Source of the DNA: Psychrobacter aquaticus CMS 56
GTDB lineage: Bacteria > Pseudomonadota > Gammaproteobacteria > Pseudomonadales > Moraxellaceae
NCBI RefSeq assembly: GCF_000471625.1
Contig: NZ_AUSW01000014.1
Location: 1-64,000 of the forward strand
Reading direction: 5' to 3'
Length of the DNA: 64,000 bases
Part shown: positions 11,414 through 19,527 of the stretch, piece by piece
How positions within the stretch are numbered: position 1 is the stretch's first letter
Layout of the letters: the number at the start of each line of letters is the position of its first letter
Made by a program: the position numbers and the translations under genes
Notes under the pieces: generated by a model
Told to the model about the DNA's origin: nothing
Databases searched by the model: none
What the model saw: the letters and a program-made list of their open reading frames with translations, nothing else

Positions 11414-11929
11414 TTAAAGCGTCTTACGTTTAGGGTCAAGCAAGCGATTGAATACCCAAATGCTTATTCGAGCACTTACCAATGTCAGTATCATTATCAT
11501 AATAAGTGACGAGAGCAGCGGTAGCGGTCGTTGTGTTGCCATTTCAAACAAGACTTCGCGGCTCACTGCATCAAACAACCAAAACCATATGCCTAAGAAA
11601 TAAATAATGGTTAGCAACCAAACGATCGCAACGCCGCCAAACATCAACCGATTGAGCTCATTGACATCCAATGCGCGCTGCTGATGTTTGACAAACTTGT
11701 GTACTGCGATATAAGCGCCAATAATGATGGATAGTACCGTGACCAGTTGTGAGTTTAGCGCCATTTGGGTTTGTATCATCATAAATATTGCGCTGGCTAG
11801 TGTATAACCGATCGCGAAAAACCCAATATACGACGCCATTTTAGAGTGAGTGGTACGGTGATTTTGCGGCAAGCCATTAGGACCTAAATGCGTGTTAGGT
11901 TTGCTGAGATTGGTTGTCTTACGTGACAT
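11414..11929 (-). CDS. Four-helix membrane protein, ABZJ_00895-like
   Basis: A 171-residue integral membrane protein with helices at about 32–52, 60–78, 95–118 and 136–160. The overall layout resembles the uncharacterised ABZJ_00895-type family of Acinetobacter and relatives, from memory. An N-terminal hydrophilic stretch of 30 residues precedes the first helix. The ATG at 11929 is preceded by an AAAGGTCAGATT-like site. No function can be assigned. Confidence 0.7.
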   Translation of the reverse strand: MSRKTTNLSKPNTHLGPNGLPQNHRTTHSKMASYIGFFAIGYTLASAIFMMIQTQMALNSQLVTVLSIIIGAYIAVHKFVKHQQRALDVNELNRLMFGGVAIVWLLTIIYFLGIWFWLFDAVSREVLFEMATQRPLPLLSSLIMIMILTLVSARISIWVFNRLLDPKRKTL

Positions 11930-12013
11930 AATCTGACCTTTATAAAGGGTAAAAATAAGGGATTAAAATAGGGTGTGTTTCACATTCACCAACAGGTATT
12001 TCCGATAGAAAAA

Positions 12014-14077
12014 TCAATGCTTTGCTGTCCAGTCAAGCATGGTATCTAACACAGTTCTGGCTGCATAGGTATTTAACGCGTGCTCACTATTGATAAGGCC
12101 AACGACAACATAGTCCTGTCCTGAAAGCCCTTTGACATAGCCTGCCACAGAAGTGACATTGTTCAAAGTACCTGTTTTTATCCACGCGCGGCCAATGGCT
12201 GCCGACTCAGGTAGACGCTCACTATGAGTAGTAATAGTGCCACTGACACCAGCCACGCCTAAAGAGTGGACGTATGCGTTAAAACTTGGCTGATTATAAG
12301 CATAGGTTAGCAATTCGCTTAAATTAGCGGCAGTAATGGTGCAATCTCGGCAAAGCCCTGAGCCATTGGTTAAGTGCGGCGGCGGGGTGTCTAGATGATT
12401 TTTCCACCATTGATTGATCGTCTGTAATGCCGCAGGATAGTCCGTTACTGGTGGTTTGCCAAATCGATATAAGCTGCTGGCATTATGGCTAAAGTTCTTA
12501 GGATTAGCCGTTTGGTCATGAGATTCTTTATCATCCATGCTTTTATCAGCGTCAGTTTTAGGAGTATTTTCTTGATGATAAGCGCCGATCGATAGTGCCA
12601 CTTGCTCAGCCATGACATTGTTTGAGAAATGATTGATGTCATGAACCTGCTGCTTTAAATTTAGCGAAACATAGCTAACAATGGGCAAGGGTGACATAGG
12701 CAGAGCGGATAGACCTTGTGCTGGCTTTGTCTTTTTTGCTGGATCGTAAGGGGTTTCTTGGGTAATGACCTTGCCACTCAGAGTGTTGCCCAGTTCTTGC
12801 CATTTAGCGGCGATGACCCGTGCAGCAAACTCCTTGGCATCGGGATACGCGATATAAAAAGCGTGCTCTTGACAGCTGTTTGGCAGATCGGTATTGAGTA
12901 CCAAACGATTGGGTTGCCACTTTGGTGCGAGACTATAGCGTGCTTGACCACAGGCCGCTGGGCGCACATCTATCTTACTGGGCATTTGATAGTTTGCCAA
13001 TTGCGGTGTATAGGTGAGGTTTGCTGTACCGTTGTCCGCCGGATAACTTTTGATACCAATGGTGCTAAAATTGACCAAAAAACCATCAGGGCTGGCGTTA
13101 TAAGGACGGAGGGGCGCATTATCAAAGGCCGCAGGGTCTTTAGTCACGTTGTGAAAAATGGCACTATCGACAATCATATCACCGCTGATATGGCGAATTC
13201 CTGAGGTTTGTACTTGATAGAGCAGCTGTTGCAGGCGCTCATGAGTCATTTTTGGGTCGCCACTTCCTTGAATAACCAAATCGCCATACAGCGTATCTTC
13301 TATAACCAAGCCCGTATGGTAGACACGCGTATGCCACACAAAGTCAGCGCCGAGTGTCTCTAACGCAATGAGAGTAGGAACGAGTTTCATGGTGCTGGCA
13401 GGGGTACGCGCGATATCAGGTTGATGATTCAATAACGGAGAAAACGAGATTTTGATAGATGAGGGACTCGTATTAGTTTTGGTATTATTATTTCCCGTGC
13501 CATTATTGCTATCATCCAGTGTTGCTTGTTTATTGGTTGATTGATTATGAGCCGATTGATGAGCTGATTGATGACTGTCAGGTATTAGCGTTGGGATACT
13601 CTCCAAGCTTTGATAAATATAAGGGTCGTCCGTATAAGCGTGTAGCCTTTGCTCGTGCTTTTCGATCGTTCGTTTTTCGATGATCGTCAGAGCGCTATGA
13701 TGGTTATTCGTGTGTGTGTTGCTGGTTTTCTTAGCAGCTGTCGTCTCTGTGGCGCTACCGCTATCGATCACTTTGATGGGCGATGGAAGGTGGCTGGCGT
13801 TTTTGTCACCGACTGGTGTGATGACAATACTGATGTCAGACGCTGATAAATCTGCACGTAATAAAGCCGCTTGTATGGCCTCTGGTAGCGCTGCTTGCGC
13901 AGAGAGCGGTGTTGCCATAAGGGTGGTTAATATGACAGGCAACGACAAGCGTTTGCCCGATTGAAAAAATGCTCGCAAATAGTGCTCAGCAGGCTGTGAT
14001 TGCCTGCCAGTTTTGGCATGAAGGGCGTCGGTTTTTTGGTTGGTGGGACATCGTGTAGAGGTGGGCGGCATAAGCAT
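12014..14077 (-). CDS. dacB: D-alanyl-D-alanine carboxypeptidase/endopeptidase (PBP4 type)
   Basis: A periplasmic serine peptidase of family S13 that trims or cuts peptidoglycan cross-links. The penicilloyl-serine motifs are present: STMK at 228–231 (nucleophile Ser228), SNN at 485–487, and KTG at 634–636. A signal peptide ends near residue 62 (TPLSAQA). At 687 residues it is far longer than E. coli DacB (477). Much of the excess is a low-complexity insert (about 91–210, rich in His, Asn, Ser and Thr) ahead of the catalytic serine, plus a second Asp/Lys-rich patch near 500–520. An alternative ATG two codons downstream is equally possible. Confidence 0.92.
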   Translation of the reverse strand: MLMPPTSTRCPTNQKTDALHAKTGRQSQPAEHYLRAFFQSGKRLSLPVILTTLMATPLSAQAALPEAIQAALLRADLSASDISIVITPVGDKNASHLPSPIKVIDSGSATETTAAKKTSNTHTNNHHSALTIIEKRTIEKHEQRLHAYTDDPYIYQSLESIPTLIPDSHQSAHQSAHNQSTNKQATLDDSNNGTGNNNTKTNTSPSSIKISFSPLLNHQPDIARTPASTMKLVPTLIALETLGADFVWHTRVYHTGLVIEDTLYGDLVIQGSGDPKMTHERLQQLLYQVQTSGIRHISGDMIVDSAIFHNVTKDPAAFDNAPLRPYNASPDGFLVNFSTIGIKSYPADNGTANLTYTPQLANYQMPSKIDVRPAACGQARYSLAPKWQPNRLVLNTDLPNSCQEHAFYIAYPDAKEFAARVIAAKWQELGNTLSGKVITQETPYDPAKKTKPAQGLSALPMSPLPIVSYVSLNLKQQVHDINHFSNNVMAEQVALSIGAYHQENTPKTDADKSMDDKESHDQTANPKNFSHNASSLYRFGKPPVTDYPAALQTINQWWKNHLDTPPPHLTNGSGLCRDCTITAANLSELLTYAYNQPSFNAYVHSLGVAGVSGTITTHSERLPESAAIGRAWIKTGTLNNVTSVAGYVKGLSGQDYVVVGLINSEHALNTYAARTVLDTMLDWTAKH

Positions 14078-14193
14078 CTGTCTATCAGGTAAAAAAATAG
14101 CTTATGGTAACACGAGTTGCTGTTTGCGCGTAGATGCGGCGCTTCGTTTGCCGTCTGTGCTGTCGGTCTATATAGTATCGACTATAGCTTCCA

Positions 14194-14808
14194 TCATGGG
14201 CGTGAGCGCAGATGCAAAAACGCCATCGCTGTCATAATGGCATCATTATAAGCATCATGCGCACCCAGCTCAGGAATATTATAATGCGCTAAAATATTGG
14301 TTAAATGCTGCGATTGATTGGGGATACCTTGAGTACGATCGCCCATTCGCTGACTATACAACTGCCGCACATCAATGACTTTATTTGGCAATGTCGTGCC
14401 CATATAGCGTTTGACCACAGGGTTTAAAAACCCAATATCTATTTGGGGACAAAACCCAACGATTGGTCGATTGTCTATAAAGGGCAGCAAGAGCGCCAGC
14501 ATTTCATCGTAGCTCATCCCATGCTCAACATCAGCCGTGCGCAGACCGTGTATCACAATAGTGTCGCGGTCTGGCATCACAGGGGGTCTGCACACCAAAT
14601 GCATACCATTACCCGTATCGATTGTATCGCCATTGATATGAATCGCTGCTACCGACAACAAATGATGCTTTTTTGGGTTAAGACCAGTCATTTCACAATC
14701 AATCGCCACCCACTGCTTAACCAAGGGATCACCAAACATTGATGCCAACTCTGGACGTTGTAGCTGCGTCTTTTGCCAATGACACGATAACTGCTGTAGC
14801 CAATTCAT
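14194..14808 (-). CDS. DEDDh 3'-5' exonuclease (DnaQ/epsilon-like)
   Basis: A 204-residue exonuclease with the DnaQ fold: exo I AIDCEMTGLN (Asp37, Glu39), exo II near the stretch GFCPQIDIGFLN, and exo III HDAYNDA, which places it in the DEDDh class. It is too short and too diverged to be DnaQ itself. It is 37 bp downstream of, and co-oriented with, the cNMP/CBS/DUF294 gene. That pairing is common in gammaproteobacteria and suggests a shared role, possibly nucleotide or nucleic-acid turnover (inference). Confidence 0.88.
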   Translation of the reverse strand: MNWLQQLSCHWQKTQLQRPELASMFGDPLVKQWVAIDCEMTGLNPKKHHLLSVAAIHINGDTIDTGNGMHLVCRPPVMPDRDTIVIHGLRTADVEHGMSYDEMLALLLPFIDNRPIVGFCPQIDIGFLNPVVKRYMGTTLPNKVIDVRQLYSQRMGDRTQGIPNQSQHLTNILAHYNIPELGAHDAYNDAIMTAMAFLHLRSRP

Positions 14809-14845
14809 ATCCGTTACTCATCCCTCTACGATACTTTTATACTTA

Positions 14846-16807
14846 TTAAATCTCTAGTTGATAGTGCTGGCGTAGCTGCGTTTTGAAGCTTTTGACCACG
14901 GCTAGACACTCTTTTAACAAGTCACGTTCAAGTGCGGTTAAGGTGGTTGGATCGACTTGCCGTGCCTGCTTATCATCGGTCGAAAGTGCCACTGATAAAC
15001 GCTGTGCCATAAAAAATTCCAACGCTTCCAACAAGGTATCAGCACGTTCTTGATTGATGACATGCGCTTGTACCAATGCCTTTAGACGGTCTTTCGTACT
15101 GGGTACTTCTAAAATGTCATTTTCTAATGCTAAAGTACGAACACCATGAACCAACGGAAAAATACCGGCTTTTTTTAGATCGAGATCTGACGAGGTTGAT
15201 TTGCCTGCTAATAAAGGTACAAATTTTTGCCACCACTGATTGATATCACCAAACTGTAGCGCTGCCCGTGCGAACTGACGGACAAACATGGGATCTGACT
15301 GACGGTGGGCAACCTTTAAATGTTGACGTACTTGAGTCAGGAGAGACTCATCACCGCAGACGTATTCGCCGTCGAGTATGGCTGACAAATAAATACCATG
15401 CATCGGATCAGTGTTTTTAAACCATAAGCCAATTTGGGCATTAAACTGCTTTAGTGGTTGCCGCCACATGGGGTTGGTCATCATGATATTGCCGTCACAC
15501 AGTGGATAACCCAGTTTTTCTAAATGGTGATTAAAAGTGTCAGCAAACTGTGCCAAATTAGGATGGCTGTAGCCATCACGCAGGATGAGCGCGTTATCTT
15601 GGTCAGTACGCATGATTTGCTCGCCGCGACCCTCTGATCCCATCACGATGAGGCACGTATTTGTCATGACTTCATCAGGCACGATCAGTTGCCAAAGCTT
15701 GGTAAATACCTGTGCATTGAGTGTCTGTACCATGCGGCTGATGTTACCAATTTTGACACCGTTTTGATGTTGAGCACGAATATAGCGGCCGATAAGCTCG
15801 ACCGCAGTATCTAAGCTCGATAGGTCTTTTGCCTGCTCAATCTGCATACTAATGAGTTGTGAATGGTGGCTAATATGAGCGAGCATGTCGCTTTGTCCAA
15901 GCACGCCTACAACGTTGCCGTCATGGTCAATGACTGGCAATCTATGGATGCGATAACGGGTCATGATGAGTAGAGCATCACCAATTTCATCATTCGCTCT
16001 GATCGTACGCAGGTTAAAGCTGGCATAGCGCTGGCAAGGTGTCGTTGCGGGATTTTGCTGGTCACTCACCGCGCGGCAAATATCGGTGTCGGTCAAAATA
16101 CCTAACAGATGACCTGTACGCTGTGGCAATGACGCGGGACTTTCTAGATCATCTAGATGACCTGATGGTCGCACCAGTACGTGCTTTAATCCCGCTTTTG
16201 TCATGATAGCAGCGGCTTCATAAAGACTGGCGTGGGCATCGACAATATGTACTGGCAATAAGGTCACATCAATCACTGGTTGCAGCATGATTTGCTGCAC
16301 TTCTTGCTGCTCATTATAATGAGAGGGATCGATGGCCTTGCCACGACGCCGTTGTTGTAAAGCTTTTAGGCGTTCGGGCAGTTTGTCTGATAATAGCTGG
16401 CGTACCAGATGGTTTTGTGCACTGATTTTATCAATGGCATCGCCTGCTACTTGCAACAGCAAGGTATCTTCGGCCGCTCGAAACTGGTAGATCTGTACGG
16501 CCTCAGTGTTAGAATCACCTGCTGGTAAGCTGTTTTTGCTGACGGATTCAGGCAAGCGGCGGCTATCAAACCAGTCATTATTATTGGGGTTGTCAGAGTG
16601 GTTGCTACCCAAGTAAGCGGCCACAAACTCTCCGTTGAGTAATTGCTCAATTTGTCCTTTTATGACCACATAAAGGTAAGTGGACTCTTTTGCAGATAAG
16701 CTTTCGTCCTTGGCAAGATAGCGGATTTGAGTATGTTTTCTGATGCTTTGGCGCTCAGCTAAGCTCAGTACATCAAAGGGCGGTTGGGTAAAGTCAAGAT
16801 GGGGCAT
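14846..16807 (-). CDS. Cyclic-nucleotide-binding/CBS/DUF294 nucleotidyltransferase-like protein
   Basis: A 653-residue cytoplasmic protein built as a cNMP-binding domain (about 5–150), two CBS domains (about 180–330, including HIVDAHASLYEAAAIM and HRLPVIDHDGNVVGVLG), and a DUF294 nucleotidyltransferase-like domain. The last has the GSEGRGEQ..RTDQDNAL signature around residues 390–410, which resembles GlnD-type nucleotidyltransferases, and a C-terminal substrate-binding helical domain. The target of transfer is not known. It is first in an operon with the exonuclease. Confidence 0.88.
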   Translation of the reverse strand: MPHLDFTQPPFDVLSLAERQSIRKHTQIRYLAKDESLSAKESTYLYVVIKGQIEQLLNGEFVAAYLGSNHSDNPNNNDWFDSRRLPESVSKNSLPAGDSNTEAVQIYQFRAAEDTLLLQVAGDAIDKISAQNHLVRQLLSDKLPERLKALQQRRRGKAIDPSHYNEQQEVQQIMLQPVIDVTLLPVHIVDAHASLYEAAAIMTKAGLKHVLVRPSGHLDDLESPASLPQRTGHLLGILTDTDICRAVSDQQNPATTPCQRYASFNLRTIRANDEIGDALLIMTRYRIHRLPVIDHDGNVVGVLGQSDMLAHISHHSQLISMQIEQAKDLSSLDTAVELIGRYIRAQHQNGVKIGNISRMVQTLNAQVFTKLWQLIVPDEVMTNTCLIVMGSEGRGEQIMRTDQDNALILRDGYSHPNLAQFADTFNHHLEKLGYPLCDGNIMMTNPMWRQPLKQFNAQIGLWFKNTDPMHGIYLSAILDGEYVCGDESLLTQVRQHLKVAHRQSDPMFVRQFARAALQFGDINQWWQKFVPLLAGKSTSSDLDLKKAGIFPLVHGVRTLALENDILEVPSTKDRLKALVQAHVINQERADTLLEALEFFMAQRLSVALSTDDKQARQVDPTTLTALERDLLKECLAVVKSFKTQLRQHYQLEI

Positions 16808-16843
16808 GGCATCATCCTTGATGGCGCATTTAAAAGACAGTTT

Positions 16844-17010
16844 ACTATATAGTCAATCTAGAATAAAAATGATACATACGTTAACTACGTTCTACTGGTA
16901 TAAATTTTCCTCGCTGGCTGTTCGCAAGCGTGAAAGATGCTTCATAAAATCCATACCAGCAGAACGATAACGATTTTAGAATGGATCGACTATAGCACTA
17001 TTCACTATAG
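16844..17010 (+). repeat. Diverged relative of the MITE-like repeat (copy E)
   Basis: It starts ACTATATAGTCAATCTAGAATAAAA and continues with ACTGGTATAAATTTTCCTCGCTGGCTG, parallel to copies A and C but with an altered second half. It ends in CGACTATAG and CACTATAG. It lies between two genes transcribed in the same direction. Confidence 0.55.
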
Positions 17011-17021
17011 CATTATCCAGA

Positions 17022-17067
17022 CAAAAAGCCTCTAATAACCATATTTAAATTGTGGTTATTAGAGGCT
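17022..17067 (-). terminator. Terminator of dapC
   Basis: A perfect 15-bp stem, 17027–17041 with 17053–17067, has an 11-nt loop. On the minus strand it is followed by five T residues. Confidence 0.92.
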
Positions 17068-17105
17068 GGTATTTTTTTGAAATTTTACGCGTGTAAAGCG
17101 ACTGC

Positions 17106-18344
17106 TTATGCACCCAGCAATGTACGAATACGATCAATCGCTTCACGGCTTTCATCGACACTAGCGACTAACGCAATACGGACATAACCTTGCCCAGGAT
17201 TATAGCCATTAATGTCACGGGACAAATAGCGTCCGGCTAAGGCGTGAATGTTGGCCTGCTCATAGAGCGCTTTGACAAATAGCTCATCATCACCATCGAA
17301 CTGCTCAGGAGCTTTTACCCAAAAGTAAAACCCAGCTTCAGGCATCCGCAGTTCTAATAACTCACCAAGCTCAGACATCCATAGCGCAAATTTTTCTTGA
17401 TAAAGCTGACGATTGTGCTCCACGTGCTTTTCATCTTGCCAAGCCGCGATAGAAGCGAGCTGATGCGGTATCGGCATAGCACAACCTTGATAGGTGCGAT
17501 ATTGCAAATACGCCTGCAAAATCTGCGCATCACCCGCTACAAACCCTGAGCGCAGACCGGGCAAGTTTGAGCGTTTGGATAAAGAGTGAAACACGATACA
17601 GTTATGAAAATCATGCCGACCAAGAGCCGTACAAGCTTGTAACAAGCCAATGGGCGCGGTATCAAAATACAGCTCGCTATAACACTCATCACTCGCAATG
17701 ACAAAACCATATTGGTCTGACAGACGGATCAGATGCTCCCAATCCTCCATAGTCATGACTGAACCTGTCGGATTGTTGGGGCTACAGACAAACAATAACT
17801 GTGTACGAGTCCAAACGTCACTTGGGACAGCGCGGTAGTTACCTTTAAATTCATTATCGAATGTACAAGGCACAAAATAAGGGGTCGCTTGTGCGAGTAT
17901 CGCTGCGCCCTCGTATATTTGATAAAACGGATTGGGCATCACAATCGTTGGCGGTTGTATTTGCTTGCTTGAGGATACCTGATGATTCTCAGAGTCAGCG
18001 TCTTTATGGTCAATAACCGCCTGCACCAGACTAAAAATGGCTTCGCGCGTGCCCATGACTGGTAGGACTTGCGTATTGGCATCAACGTGATTGAGATAAA
18101 ATCGCTTTTCAAGCCAGTGCGCAATGGTTTGACGCAGCTCGAACATCCCATTGGTGGTTGGATAATGACTTATTTTGTCCAAGTTTTCGTGTAGTACGTC
18201 CAGTACAAAGGCTGGCGGCTCATGTTTTGGCTCTCCAATACCCAGCTTGATTTCGCTGTAGCCATTGATTGGCGTGCTGTTGGCAAGCAGTGCTGCCATC
18301 TTGGCAAAGGGGTAAGGGTGCAAATGCGTTAAGTTGTGATTCAT
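17106..18344 (-). CDS. dapC: Succinyldiaminopimelate transaminase-type aminotransferase
   Basis: A PLP-dependent class I/II aminotransferase of the lysine/diaminopimelate pathway (N-succinyl-2-amino-6-ketopimelate to succinyl-DAP). The start HLHPYPFAK, the conserved CSPNNPTGS, the DECYSELYF block and the PLP-lysine site SLSKRSNLPGLRSGF are visible. The frame extends upstream to a TTG at 18368, but the family starts at the ATG at 18344 (412 residues). Proximity to glnD and map matches the Acinetobacter/Pseudomonas order and supports DapC over other aminotransferases. Here a divergent gene separates it from glnD. Confidence 0.9.
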   Translation of the reverse strand: MNHNLTHLHPYPFAKMAALLANSTPINGYSEIKLGIGEPKHEPPAFVLDVLHENLDKISHYPTTNGMFELRQTIAHWLEKRFYLNHVDANTQVLPVMGTREAIFSLVQAVIDHKDADSENHQVSSSKQIQPPTIVMPNPFYQIYEGAAILAQATPYFVPCTFDNEFKGNYRAVPSDVWTRTQLLFVCSPNNPTGSVMTMEDWEHLIRLSDQYGFVIASDECYSELYFDTAPIGLLQACTALGRHDFHNCIVFHSLSKRSNLPGLRSGFVAGDAQILQAYLQYRTYQGCAMPIPHQLASIAAWQDEKHVEHNRQLYQEKFALWMSELGELLELRMPEAGFYFWVKAPEQFDGDDELFVKALYEQANIHALAGRYLSRDINGYNPGQGYVRIALVASVDESREAIDRIRTLLGA

Positions 18345-18603
18345 AAGTATGGTAACTATAATAGACAATTAATAATAAAGTTATAAAGAAAAATTACATT
18401 TGAGCAGTGTAGCACTTCTCTTGTTTTTTGTCCTTTTCTTCTTATGTTGCCACGGCAGAACTGTGAACCACCCTCATTGATTGAGATAAGATGGATTTGG
18501 AAGTGCGCAAAAACGTTAAATAAAGCCTATAAATTGGTAACTTATAACGATACAAAATATCGCTGTCAGCCCTAATAATAGAGTATTGTAAGGATGATTT
18601 GAT

Positions 18604-19356
18604 ATGCCGAGTATGTTAAGAACTGAAGATATCAATATTGAAAATAGTAATGTCGAAGAAATTAATATTGTCGAAGATAGCAATACTTACGAAGATATCC
18701 ATAATGAAAATAGTCGTGCGAACACTATCAGAAATGCCTACGTTGATAATAGCCAACAACGTACAAAGTTGTACGAACTATTGGAACAGCGGGAACAATG
18801 TTGGTGGCAGGCTCGCCAGCAACTAATTACCCAGAAAGAACGAAAAATAGTTTGGTATGGCGAAAACAGTTTAATGATGTGGTTGCTGTGGCAATTGGTC
18901 GGTTATGTAGTCGTGGCTATGGTGCTGATGTTGCTCAATAATGTGTTAGATATCTCACTGACTTTGTGGCATTACTTTGCCTTATTTGTCTTACAGACCG
19001 TGATTTTCATCTTTATGTTAGCGGCCAAAGGACGAACGGCAAGTACCTTACAACGCAAAATTGACAAAGATGAAATGGTGCGCGAAGAGACATTTAATGA
19101 GATGGCTATTTTAGCAGAAGACAGCTTGTATCCAGATGTCCATGTTAACTCACCCATTTCTTTAAGACAGTTGCATGAGTATTTTGACGGTCGCTTTCAT
19201 CTTGCCACGTTACATTGTTTATTACAGAAAGAAGTCGATGCGGGACGCCTTGTGTTAGGGGAACAGCAGATCGATGCCAAAATTTTGCCACCAGATCTTG
19301 CTGACGATGAGCTTGATGAACATGCCAGCGAGATGATATATAAAAGTACGTTATAA
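18604..19356 (+). CDS. Uncharacterised two-helix membrane protein
   Basis: I do not recognise this gene. The 250-residue product starts with an Asn/Glu/Ile-rich stretch (5–45) made of imperfect repeats of the type (D/E)IxNExS. A coiled-coil-like segment (50–80), two membrane helices (about 97–118 and 124–145) and a C-terminal soluble domain (160–250) follow. An AAGGA ribosome-binding site precedes the ATG. It lies on the opposite strand between dapC and glnD, a pair that is usually contiguous in relatives, which suggests insertion or lineage-specific gain. Confidence 0.7.
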   Translation: MPSMLRTEDINIENSNVEEINIVEDSNTYEDIHNENSRANTIRNAYVDNSQQRTKLYELLEQREQCWWQARQQLITQKERKIVWYGENSLMMWLLWQLVGYVVVAMVLMLLNNVLDISLTLWHYFALFVLQTVIFIFMLAAKGRTASTLQRKIDKDEMVREETFNEMAILAEDSLYPDVHVNSPISLRQLHEYFDGRFHLATLHCLLQKEVDAGRLVLGEQQIDAKILPPDLADDELDEHASEMIYKSTL

Positions 19357-19527
19357 ACGGCTTGCTTCTACTATAGAGACAGGACGAAAGAGACAGAACG
19401 AACACGAAAATATCGCCTGCTAACCCATATTTAAGCAATCAGTTTGGTTCGTTAACGGTAGGGCATGCTCAACATGCCCGAATAATGCTATCTATAGTGA
19501 CTTGTTATATTTGAACCGTAATATCAA

